The notes beneath the pieces were generated by a model. That model had not been told where the DNA came from. It did not search any database and was given only the letters and a program-made list of their open reading frames with translations. A stretch of DNA of 64,000 nt from Sphingomonas psychrotolerans. Lineage in GTDB: Bacteria > Pseudomonadota > Alphaproteobacteria > Sphingomonadales > Sphingomonadaceae. The stretch is taken from assembly GCF_002796605.1 (NCBI RefSeq), contig NZ_CP024923.1, positions 3,789,501-3,853,500 of the forward strand, in the 5' to 3' direction. Shown in pieces: positions 10,741 through 18,458 of the stretch (its first letter is position 1; the number at the start of each line of letters is the position of its first letter). Both the position numbers and the translations under genes were made by a program.

Positions 10741-13584
10741 ATGGGCTACGAACCACAACGCGATCTCGGCACGCCCGCCAGTCGATCCACCGAAATGGTG
10801 GCGCTGACGATCGACGGCGAACCCATCACCGTCCCTGCGGGCACCAGCGTCATGCGCGCGGCGGCCGAAAACGGCACATCGATCCCCAAGCTCTGCGCGA
10901 GCGACGATCTCAAGAGCTTCGGTTCGTGCCGCCTGTGCCTGGTCGAGATAGACGGCGCGCGCGGGACGCCGGCGAGCTGCACCACACCGGTCGCCGAGGG
11001 CATGGTCGTGCGCACCCAGACCCCGCGGATCGAAAAGCTGCGGCGCGGGGTGATGGAACTCTACATCTCCGATCACCCGCTCGATTGCCTGACCTGCAGC
11101 GCCAATAACGATTGCGAGCTGCAGGACCAGGCCGCCGCGGTGGGCCTGCGCGACGTCCGCTACGGCTATCAGGGCGCCAACCATCTCGGTGCGGCGATCG
11201 ATACGTCGAATCCCTATTTCGATTTCGACCCCTCCAAATGCATCGTCTGCTCGCGCTGCGTGCGGGCGTGTGACGAGGTGCAGGGCACGTTCGCGCTGAC
11301 CATCGACGACCGCGGCTTCGCCTCGACGGTGTCGGCGGGACTGCCGGGGGACAATTTTCTGTCGTCCGAATGTGTTTCCTGCGGCGCCTGCGTGCAGGCG
11401 TGCCCGACGGCGACGCTCACCGAGAAAGCGGTCAAGACGATCGGGCTGCCCGACAAGGCGGTCGTCACCACCTGCGCCTATTGCGGGGTCGGCTGCACGT
11501 TCCGCGCGGAGATGCGCGGCGAGCAGCTGGTGCGGATGGTGCCCTGGAAGGACGGCAAGGCCAATCGCGGGCATAGCTGCGTCAAGGGTCGGTTCGCCTG
11601 GGGATATGCCCGGCATCAGGACCGCATCCTCAAACCAATGATCCGCGCCCGGATCGACCAGCCATGGCGCGAGGTCGAGTGGGACGAGGCGTTCGCTTAT
11701 GCCGCGTCGGAACTGAACCGCATCCGCGACAATCATGGCCGCGGCGCGCTCGGTGGTATCACTTCGTCGCGCTGCACCAACGAAGAGACGTACCTCGTCC
11801 AGAAGCTGGTTCGCGCGGGCTTCGGCACCAACAATGTCGATACCTGCGCGCGGGTCTGCCATTCGCCGACCGGCTACGGGCTCAAGGCGACCTTCGGCAC
11901 CTCGGCCGGGACGCAGGATTTCGACAGCGTGATGGACGCCGACGTGATCCTGGTGATCGGCGCCAACCCGACCGACGGCCATCCGGTCTTCGCCAGCCGG
12001 ATGAAACGGCGATTGCGCGAGGGTGCCAAGCTGATCGTGATCGACCCGCGCCGGATCGACCTCGTCCGCTCGCCGCATGTCGAGGCGTCGCACCATCTTG
12101 CCCTCCAGCCCGGCACCAATGTTCCGGTATTGACCGCGATCGCGCATGTAGTCGTCACCGAAGGGCTCGCCGACGAGGCGTTCGTCCGCGAACGCTGCGA
12201 TTGGGACGGGTATCTCGACTGGGCGGGGTTCGTGTCGCAGCCGCGCAACAGCCCGGAAACGCTGGAGGGGGTGACGCGCGTGCCCGCCGCGGATCTGCGC
12301 GCGGTGGCACGGCTCTATGCGACCGGGGGCAATGCGGCGATCTATTACGGCCTTGGCGTCACCGAGCACAGCCAAGGCTCGTCGACCGTCATAGCGATCG
12401 CCAATCTCGCGATGGCGACCGGCAATATCGGCCGCCCCGGGGTCGGGGTGAACCCGCTGCGTGGCCAAAACAACGTCCAGGGCGCGTGCGACATGGGCAG
12501 CTTCCCGCACGAACTGCCCGGCTATCGCCATATCTCGGACGGCCCGACCCGTGCGCTGTTCGAGGAGGCGTGGGGCGTCACGCTCGATCCCGAGCCGGGA
12601 CTGCGCATCCCCAACATGCTGGACGCCGCCGTGGAGGGGAGCTTCAAGGCACTCTACGTCCAGGGGGAGGACATCCTCCAGTCAGACCCCAATACCGCGC
12701 ACGTCGCGGCCGGGCTGGCGGCGATGGAATGCGTCATCGTTCATGACTTGTTCCTCAACGAAACCGCGAACTACGCGCATATCTTCCTGCCCGGATCGAC
12801 CTTTCTCGAAAAGGACGGGACGTTCACCAATGCCGAGCGCCGCATACAGCCGGTGCGCAAGGTGATGTCGCCCCTGAACGGGCTCGCCGACTGGGAGGTG
12901 ACACAGGGCCTGGCCAATGCGCTGGGGCTCGGCTGGAGCTATACCCACCCGTCCGAAATCATGGACGAGATCGCGCGCCTCACGCCGAGCTTCGCCGGGG
13001 TCAACTTCGCCAAGCTCGACGCGGCGGGATCGCTGCAATGGCCGGTCAACGAAGCGGCGCCCGAAGGATCGCCGGTGATGCACATCGACGGCTTCGTGCG
13101 CGGCAAGGGCAATTTCGTCGTAACCGATTATGTGCCTACCGACGAGAAGACCGGGCCGCGCTTCCCGCTGCTGCTGACCACGGGGCGCATCTTGGCGCAC
13201 TATAATGTCGGCGCGCAGACCCGGCGGACCGAGAACATCGCCTGGCACCCCGAGGACCGGCTGGAGATCCATCCCTCCGACGCCGAGAATCGCGGGCTGA
13301 AGGATGGCGACTGGGTGCGGCTGGCAAGCCGTTCGGGCGAGACGACATTGCGCGCGCTCGTCACCACCCGCGTTGCGCCGGGCGTGGTCTATACGACCTT
13401 CCACCACCCGACGACGCAGGCGAATGTCGTCACCACCGAATATAGCGACTGGGCTACGAATTGCCCCGAATACAAGGTGACGGCGGTCCAGGTCGCCGCC
13501 TCCAACGGGCCGAGCGAATGGCAGGAGGGCTACGAAGCGATTGGAGTCCGGTCGCGCCGGATCGTGGCGGAGCCGGCCGAGTGA
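10741..13584 (+). CDS. fdsA: NAD-dependent formate dehydrogenase catalytic alpha subunit (FdsA)
   Basis: Oxidises formate to CO2 at a bis-molybdopterin-guanine-dinucleotide molybdenum centre. The 947-residue protein has the full FdsA layout: an N-terminal [2Fe-2S] ferredoxin domain, a His-Cys3 cluster region, two [4Fe-4S] motifs (CIVCSRCVRAC from Cys167 and CVSCGACVQAC from Cys211), then CAYCGVGC from Cys245 opening the molybdopterin domain. Cys373-His374 in ARVCHSPTG is the expected molybdenum ligand and catalytic histidine, so it is a cysteine rather than a selenocysteine enzyme. The ATG at 10741 follows the fdsB stop by two bases; an upstream in-frame extension to 10591 lies inside fdsB and was rejected. 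Confidence 0.95.
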   Translation: MGYEPQRDLGTPASRSTEMVALTIDGEPITVPAGTSVMRAAAENGTSIPKLCASDDLKSFGSCRLCLVEIDGARGTPASCTTPVAEGMVVRTQTPRIEKLRRGVMELYISDHPLDCLTCSANNDCELQDQAAAVGLRDVRYGYQGANHLGAAIDTSNPYFDFDPSKCIVCSRCVRACDEVQGTFALTIDDRGFASTVSAGLPGDNFLSSECVSCGACVQACPTATLTEKAVKTIGLPDKAVVTTCAYCGVGCTFRAEMRGEQLVRMVPWKDGKANRGHSCVKGRFAWGYARHQDRILKPMIRARIDQPWREVEWDEAFAYAASELNRIRDNHGRGALGGITSSRCTNEETYLVQKLVRAGFGTNNVDTCARVCHSPTGYGLKATFGTSAGTQDFDSVMDADVILVIGANPTDGHPVFASRMKRRLREGAKLIVIDPRRIDLVRSPHVEASHHLALQPGTNVPVLTAIAHVVVTEGLADEAFVRERCDWDGYLDWAGFVSQPRNSPETLEGVTRVPAADLRAVARLYATGGNAAIYYGLGVTEHSQGSSTVIAIANLAMATGNIGRPGVGVNPLRGQNNVQGACDMGSFPHELPGYRHISDGPTRALFEEAWGVTLDPEPGLRIPNMLDAAVEGSFKALYVQGEDILQSDPNTAHVAAGLAAMECVIVHDLFLNETANYAHIFLPGSTFLEKDGTFTNAERRIQPVRKVMSPLNGLADWEVTQGLANALGLGWSYTHPSEIMDEIARLTPSFAGVNFAKLDAAGSLQWPVNEAAPEGSPVMHIDGFVRGKGNFVVTDYVPTDEKTGPRFPLLLTTGRILAHYNVGAQTRRTENIAWHPEDRLEIHPSDAENRGLKDGDWVRLASRSGETTLRALVTTRVAPGVVYTTFHHPTTQANVVTTEYSDWATNCPEYKVTAVQVAASNGPSEWQEGYEAIGVRSRRIVAEPAE

Positions 13585-13868
13585 GCGGCGTGGACAGGCT
13601 AGTCTATATGGTCAACCAGATCGCGCGGAACGTCGCAGTCGGCGGCGGCGAACGGGCGATCGTCGCAACCGCCGATCACATCGCCGCCTTCTGGGATCCG
13701 CGCATGCGGCGCCATATTGCGGATCATGTCGCGGCTGGCGGGGCAGGTCTCGATCCGGTCGCGCTGGCAGCGTTGCGCCAGCTGGCCGAGAATGGGCCGC
13801 CGCCATCGCAGACGCCGGCGACGCACTTCGCCGCGGTCGACGAGACGGGGGGCAGCGACGCGGGCTGA
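13581..13868 (+). CDS. fdsD: NAD-dependent formate dehydrogenase delta subunit (FdsD)
   Basis: Small accessory subunit (95 residues) of the FdsGBAD complex. The pattern DRLVYMVNQIARN, then TADHIAAFWDPRMRRHI, is the signature of FdsD. The start is a GTG whose last two bases are shared with the fdsA TGA, giving tight coupling. An ATG at 13461 in the same frame lies inside fdsA and was rejected. The gene ends the operon. No fdsC/fdhD-type sulfurtransferase gene follows, although such a factor is needed to make the cofactor active, so it must be elsewhere. Confidence 0.9.
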   Translation: MSGVDRLVYMVNQIARNVAVGGGERAIVATADHIAAFWDPRMRRHIADHVAAGGAGLDPVALAALRQLAENGPPPSQTPATHFAAVDETGGSDAG

Positions 13869-13890
13869 GCAGGGTCCGCGCGACGAGCCT

Positions 13891-14760
13891 TCAGCCCTTG
13901 CCGGCGTAGTCCTCGATCCAGTCGACGGTGCGTTCGAGCCCGCCGAAGGGATAGAAATGCAGCCGCACCGGGCCGTGCACCGGGGTCAGTCGGGCGGCGA
14001 GGCGATCGACCAGCTTGTCCGGCCCGGCGGTCCCCAGCAGCCGCGTGATCGACACGCCATATTTCGTCATCACGCTTGCAGAAGCGCCGACGCCGCAATG
14101 CGCGGCGTAGCGCAGCAGTGTCTTGATCCCCGCCGGCCCGGGCACGCCGATCCGCACCGGCGCGTCGATGCCGCGCGCGCGCAGCGCCAGCAGCCAGGCG
14201 ATGAACGGGTCGGCGTCGAAGCCGAACTGGGTAACGATCAAGGTCGCCATGCCGCGCGCTGTGATCTCGGCGCGCTTGATCTCCAGCGCTTCCCAGCATT
14301 GCGCTTCGCTCATCGTCGGGTGTCCCTCCGGATGCCCGGCGACGCCGACCGCGGTGATGCCGTTGCGCTCGAACAATCCGGTGCGCAGCAGCGCCATCGT
14401 GTCTTCGAACGGCCCGGCGGGCACCGGCGGATCGCCGGCAACCAGGAACACGCGCTTGACGCCGGCCTCGGCGACCGTCCCCGCGACGATCGCCTCGAGC
14501 TCCGCGCGCGAGGCGATCCGGCGCGCGGACAAATGCGGCATTGGCTCGAACCCCAGCGCACGCACCTCGGCCGCGGCGGCGATACGGGCATCCATCGTCT
14601 CGTTGGGCAGGAAAGTGATCGCGATCGGGGTTTCGGGCGCGATCCGGGGTGCTGCGGCGCGGAGCGCCGGCACGTCCTTGGCAGTCATCTCGAGTGAATA
14701 GCCGTCGGTCACGCCTGCGGGCGGCTTGTCCCATGCGGGATGGATCTGCGGAATCGACAT
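13891..14760 (-). CDS. metF: Short methylenetetrahydrofolate reductase-like protein (MetF) of the O-demethylation pathway
   Basis: Expected to oxidise 5-methyl-tetrahydrofolate formed by LigM back to 5,10-methylene-tetrahydrofolate; in SYK-6 a metF next to ligM is needed for vanillate growth. The 289-residue barrel protein shows ITFLPNETMDARI near the N-terminus, RVFLVAGDPPVPAG, a TLIVTQFGFDAD strand (the family QxxFD segment) and RIGVPGPAGIKTLLRYA. The ATG at 14760 has AGGAGG a few bases upstream; the same frame stays open beyond 15500 but that part is antisense to the hydrolase gene. It points away from ligM, separated by the hydrolase gene. Confidence 0.85.
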   Translation of the reverse strand: MSIPQIHPAWDKPPAGVTDGYSLEMTAKDVPALRAAAPRIAPETPIAITFLPNETMDARIAAAAEVRALGFEPMPHLSARRIASRAELEAIVAGTVAEAGVKRVFLVAGDPPVPAGPFEDTMALLRTGLFERNGITAVGVAGHPEGHPTMSEAQCWEALEIKRAEITARGMATLIVTQFGFDADPFIAWLLALRARGIDAPVRIGVPGPAGIKTLLRYAAHCGVGASASVMTKYGVSITRLLGTAGPDKLVDRLAARLTPVHGPVRLHFYPFGGLERTVDWIEDYAGKG

Positions 14761-14850
14761 GACGGCTCCTCCTGCGGCGACGTCGCGCTTCGCTGCCGTC
14801 GCGACGATCGCTCTAGCGCCGCCGATGTAATTCGTATAGATGAAACATTC

Positions 14851-15615
14851 ATGGACGCGAATGATCTGGACTCGGAGAACGATCCGTGCCCGTTGATCCT
14901 GTTGCCGGGGTTGATGTGCGATGTCCGGATATTCGCGTCGCAATTGCGTGCTTTCCCCACCGCAATTGGCGCGCCCGATTATGGCGAGGCGAGCTCGCTC
15001 ACCGCGATGGCGGAACTGGTTCTCGAGGCGGCGCCGCGCCGTTTCGCGCTGCTGGGCCATTCGATGGGCGCGCGCGTGGCGCTGGAGGTGTTCCGGTTTG
15101 CGCCCGATCGGGTCGCGCGCCTCGCGCTGGTCAGCACCGGCGTTCATTTGCCAAACGCTGAGGAAGCATCGAAGCGCCATGCATTGCGCGATATCGGACG
15201 GCAGAAGGGCATGGCGGCACTGGTCGACGCCTGGCTGCCGCCCATGGTGGCTTCCGCGCGGCAATCCGACGAGGCGCTGGTAACGCCGCTGCGGCGGATG
15301 TGCGTCGACGCCGGGATGGGGCGCTTCGAAGCGCAGATCGAGGCCTTGCTTGCCCGTCCCGAAGTAGAGAGCCTGCTGCCCCGCATCCAGGTTCCGACGC
15401 TCATCGCGGTCGGCAGCGAGGATCGCTGGAGCCCCCCGGTGCAGCACGAGAATATCGCCGCACGAATCCCCGGCGCGACACTCGCCGTCGTCGAAAGCGC
15501 GGGCCACATGCTGCCGGCCGAGACCCCCGGCGCACTCAACGCGGCGATCGCCGATTGGCTCGCGGCACCCGAAACGCCATCCCCAACATCGTCACATGGA
15601 GAGAAGACCGCATGA
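14851..15615 (+). CDS. Alpha/beta hydrolase, probable esterase, coupled to ligM
   Basis: Alpha/beta-hydrolase of 254 residues with the full triad visible: nucleophile Ser in LLGHSMGARVAL, acid Asp in VGSEDRWSPP and His in VESAGHMLP. The oxyanion strand is LILLPGLMCD. The substrate is unknown. Its TGA overlaps the ligM ATG, so both are translated from one mRNA, and a role on an ester or thioester of a methoxylated aromatic (for example a methyl vanillate-type substrate) is an inference from position only. The start at 14851 fits the fold; an ATG at 14740 would add 37 residues lying across the metF start region. Confidence 0.8.
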   Translation: MDANDLDSENDPCPLILLPGLMCDVRIFASQLRAFPTAIGAPDYGEASSLTAMAELVLEAAPRRFALLGHSMGARVALEVFRFAPDRVARLALVSTGVHLPNAEEASKRHALRDIGRQKGMAALVDAWLPPMVASARQSDEALVTPLRRMCVDAGMGRFEAQIEALLARPEVESLLPRIQVPTLIAVGSEDRWSPPVQHENIAARIPGATLAVVESAGHMLPAETPGALNAAIADWLAAPETPSPTSSHGEKTA

Positions 15616-17009
15616 CCGACCAGACCCTGCAGCAGTTGCTCGACGCCAGCGGCGACATCGTCGAGCTGCTGCGCAACCAGCAGACCGGCCCCAATGTCTA
15701 TCCAGGCGTGCCGGCCGAATATTCGAACTGGCGTGCCGAGCAGCAGGCCTGGGCGCAGACCTGCGTGCTGTTCAATCAGTCGTTCCACATGGTCGATCTG
15801 GCGGTCGAGGGGCCGGACGCCTTCGCCATGCTCAACGCGCTGGGTGTCAACAGCTTCAAGGGTTTCGTGCCCGATCGCGCCAAGCAGTTCGTGCCCGTCA
15901 CTCCCGATGGCTATGTGATCGGCGACGTCATCCTGTTCTACCTCGATGAGGACAAGTTCAACCTGGTCGGCCGCGCGCCCGTGATCGAGTGGGTCGAATA
16001 TCATGCCGCGACGGGCGGCTGGAACGTCACCGTCTCGCGCGACGAGCGGACCGCGGTGCGTCCCGATCCCGAAAACCGGCGCTCCTATCGCTTCCAGCTC
16101 CAGGGGCCAAACGCGATGCCCACGCTGGAAAAGGCGATGGGTGCGACTCCGCCCGATCTCAAATTCTTTCACATGGCGCGGACCGCGATCGCCGGGAAGG
16201 AAGTCCGCGCGCTGCGCCACGGCATGGCGGGGCAGCCGGGCTACGAACTGTTCGGTCCTTGGGCTGACTATGACGTCGTGCGCAATGCGCTGATCGAGGC
16301 GGGCAAGGAGTTCGGGCTGACGCTGGTCGGTGGCCGCACCTATTCGTCGAACACGATCGAATCGGGCTGGATCCCGTCGCCGCTGCCAGCGACCTATACC
16401 GGCGAGGCGCTGCGCCCGTATCGCGAATGGCTTTCGGCCAATTCCTATGAAGCCAAGGCGTCGATCGGCGGCAGCTATGTGCCCGAAACGGTCGAGGGCT
16501 ATTATCTGACGCCGTGGGACCTCGGTTATGGTCCGTTCGTCAAATTCGATCACGACTTCATCGGCCGCGATGCGCTGGAGCGGATGGCCGGGCTGCCACA
16601 CCGCCGCAAGGTGACGCTCGCGCTCGACAACGAAGATCTGATGCGCGTCGTCAGCTCGCAATTCACCAAGGCCGACCGCGCCAAATATATGGAATTCCCC
16701 TCGGCGGTGTACGCGATGCATCCCTATGATCAGGTGCTGATCGACGGGAAGCTCGTCGGTGTCTCGACCTGGATCGGGTACAGCGCGAACGAAGGCCGGA
16801 TGCTGACTCTCGCCATGCTCGATGCCGAACATGCCGAACCGGGCACCGAAGTGACCTTGCTATGGGGCGAGCCCGACGGCGGCACCCGCAAGCCCACGGT
16901 CGAGAAACACGTTCAGACCGAGATCAAGGCGGTGGTCAGCCCCGTGCCCTATTCCGAAGTGGCGCGTGATGCCTATGCAGAGAGCTGGCGGAACCGTCAG
17001 CCCGCCTGA
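15612..17009 (+). CDS. ligM: Tetrahydrofolate-dependent vanillate/3-O-methylgallate O-demethylase (LigM)
   Basis: Moves the methoxyl methyl group of vanillate to tetrahydrofolate, giving protocatechuate and 5-methyl-tetrahydrofolate. The 465-residue protein resembles GcvT-type aminomethyltransferases and matches LigM/DesA in length (about 460-470) and in segments such as NVYPGVPAEYSNWRAEQQAW, NSFKGFVPDRAKQFVPVTPDG, GMAGQPGYELFGPWADYD and NTIESGWIPSPLPATYTGEA. GAGAGAAG upstream and the overlap with the hydrolase stop fix the start. I favour LigM over the syringate enzyme DesA because the surrounding pathway is built for vanillate, but alignment is needed to settle this. Confidence 0.9.
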   Translation: MTDQTLQQLLDASGDIVELLRNQQTGPNVYPGVPAEYSNWRAEQQAWAQTCVLFNQSFHMVDLAVEGPDAFAMLNALGVNSFKGFVPDRAKQFVPVTPDGYVIGDVILFYLDEDKFNLVGRAPVIEWVEYHAATGGWNVTVSRDERTAVRPDPENRRSYRFQLQGPNAMPTLEKAMGATPPDLKFFHMARTAIAGKEVRALRHGMAGQPGYELFGPWADYDVVRNALIEAGKEFGLTLVGGRTYSSNTIESGWIPSPLPATYTGEALRPYREWLSANSYEAKASIGGSYVPETVEGYYLTPWDLGYGPFVKFDHDFIGRDALERMAGLPHRRKVTLALDNEDLMRVVSSQFTKADRAKYMEFPSAVYAMHPYDQVLIDGKLVGVSTWIGYSANEGRMLTLAMLDAEHAEPGTEVTLLWGEPDGGTRKPTVEKHVQTEIKAVVSPVPYSEVARDAYAESWRNRQPA

Positions 17010-17018
17010 CAGACGGGT

Positions 17019-17041
17019 GCACGGGGGGCGCTCCCCGGTGC
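17019..17041. terminator. Possible bidirectional terminator hairpin between ligM and the IclR gene
   Basis: GCACGGGG and CCCCGGTGC can pair around a six-base loop with one bulged G. It lies between the convergent ligM and IclR genes. There is no clear T-run, so this is a weak call. Confidence 0.4.
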
Positions 17042-17042
17042 G

Positions 17043-17810
17043 TCACGGCGCTTCGAGCAGCGCGGCGGTGCGGGCAAGTAGCCCGACCGCGCGCCGTTCG
17101 ATCGCCGCGTCGAACCGGACGCTCGGGATCGCGATGCTGAACGCGCCGATCAGCACGCCGTCGACGATCACTGCGCGCCCGATGCCATGGATGCCCGGGC
17201 TATGCTCCCCCCGCGTCCGTGCCACGCCGGTGCGGCGGATGTCGTCGACCTCATCGCGCAAGCCCTCGGCCGAAACGATCGTGGCCGGGGTGAATGCCTG
17301 GCGGTCGGTCTCGGCCAGGAATCGCGCGACCTCGGCGTCGGGCAACGCGGCAAGGATCGCCTTGCCCGCGGAAAAGCCATGCAGCGGCGTGCGCGATCCC
17401 ACCTCTACCGCGTAGCGCAGCGCATGCTCGCTCGTCTCGGTGACGAGCGCCTCCACTTCCCAGCCCGAACGGATGAAGAAGGAGGCGGTCTCATTGAGCT
17501 GCAACCGGAGCGCACGCACCAGCGGCGCGACACGCTCGGCAAGCGTGAAGCTGGCGGTGCGGGACTGGAGCCGTTCGAGCCCCGGCCCGGGCGCATAGCG
17601 GCGGCCATCGCGCGCCAGATAGCCGCGCTCGACGAGCGTCGTCAGCAGGTAGGACAGGCTGCTGACCGGGATCACCAGCGCCTCCGCGATCTCTTGCGCG
17701 ATCACCGGCCGATCGCGCGCGACGACATATTCGATGATGTCGAGCGTGCGGATCGCCGATTTGACCGGACTGGAATGGTTGTCGCCCATGCTGCCGCTAT
17801 ACCGCGTCAT
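17043..17810 (-). CDS. IclR-family transcriptional regulator
   Basis: DNA-binding regulator of 255 residues. A winged HTH occupies residues about 18-75 (KSAIRTLDIIEYV, then IPVSSLSYLLTTLVERGYL) and an IclR effector domain follows (residues about 90-250), with GSRTPLHGFSAGKAILAALP and the conserved HSPGIHGIGRAVIV segment. Regulators of this family often respond to small aromatic acids or their ring-fission products. I chose the ATG at 17810, which has AGGGA upstream, over the ATG seven codons later, which has no ribosome-binding site. It is divergent from the MarR gene and convergent with ligM. Confidence 0.88.
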   Translation of the reverse strand: MTRYSGSMGDNHSSPVKSAIRTLDIIEYVVARDRPVIAQEIAEALVIPVSSLSYLLTTLVERGYLARDGRRYAPGPGLERLQSRTASFTLAERVAPLVRALRLQLNETASFFIRSGWEVEALVTETSEHALRYAVEVGSRTPLHGFSAGKAILAALPDAEVARFLAETDRQAFTPATIVSAEGLRDEVDDIRRTGVARTRGEHSPGIHGIGRAVIVDGVLIGAFSIAIPSVRFDAAIERRAVGLLARTAALLEAP

Positions 17811-17909
17811 CGCGTCCCTGCCATCGTCGTGCCACAACAGGGGCTGGATTTTGTGCGTGGCATCGCGGAAGCGTCGATACGGACGCAGAATCAGGGACGA
17901 CGACCACCC

Positions 17910-18392
17910 ATGAAGCAGGACCGCGACCTCGAGACCTTGCTCGGCTATCAGATTGAGATGGCGCATCTGACAATGGTGACCGACGCGCGTGCGACATTGG
18001 CTCCGTTCGACATCACTCCCGCCAAGCTGACCGCGATGCTGCTGATCCGCGCCAATCCCGGCTGTGATCAGACCGCCTTGGGACGCGCGCTGAGGATCAA
18101 TCGCTCGAGTGCGATGAAGCTGATCAACTATCTCGCCGAGCGCGATCTCGTCGAGCGCCGCGCCGGCCGCGACCTCAGGACCAACGCGTTGCACCTCAGC
18201 GCTGACGGGGAGGTGCGGCTCGCCGAGATGGTCGCGCGCCTGCGTGAATCCGACCGTCGCATGAGCGCGGCTCTCTCTGCCGAGGAGCGCACCGCGCTGG
18301 TGGCGCTGGTCCGCAAGCTCCGCCAGCCGCGCGATGCCGCCGGTGCGGCCAAGCGGGGGAGAGGCGGCGGGGTTGCAAAACTGTCTGCCTAG
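17910..18392 (+). CDS. MarR-family regulator next to the FerA-type synthetase
   Basis: MarR-type winged-helix regulator of 160 residues, with AKLTAMLLIRANPGCDQTAL, the recognition region INRSSAMKLINYLAERDLVE and the beta-wing DLRTNALHLSADGEV. In SYK-6 the ferulate operon ferBA is controlled by the MarR-type FerC, which senses feruloyl-CoA-type esters. Lying directly upstream of a ferA-like gene, this protein is the natural FerC counterpart, but without ferB nearby I leave the symbol empty. The start at 17910 is the only good ATG near the family N-terminus, though its ribosome site (AGGGACG) is somewhat distant. Confidence 0.82.
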   Translation: MKQDRDLETLLGYQIEMAHLTMVTDARATLAPFDITPAKLTAMLLIRANPGCDQTALGRALRINRSSAMKLINYLAERDLVERRAGRDLRTNALHLSADGEVRLAEMVARLRESDRRMSAALSAEERTALVALVRKLRQPRDAAGAAKRGRGGGVAKLSA

Positions 18393-18397
18393 CATAC
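18383..18397. promoter_or_regulatory. Operator-like repeat upstream of the FerA-type synthetase gene
   Basis: GTCTGCCTAGCATAC matches GTATG-N5-CATAC with one mismatch. It overlaps the last codons of the MarR gene and ends 61 bases before the synthetase ATG. Confidence 0.4.
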
Positions 18398-18458
18398 AGT
18401 CTCCGCGATAAGAGCGTGGCGCGCCGTTCGCGCAGCCGACCGGGGAGTGGTTGCCGAC

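Noticed and set aside
10642..12531. 629-codon minus-strand frame
   Set aside because: It is the shadow of fdsA, which has all cluster and molybdenum motifs; high GC makes long antisense frames common here.
14761..15507. Upstream extension of metF to 538 residues
   Set aside because: The extra part is antisense to the hydrolase gene and the ATG at 14760 has AGGAGG directly upstream.
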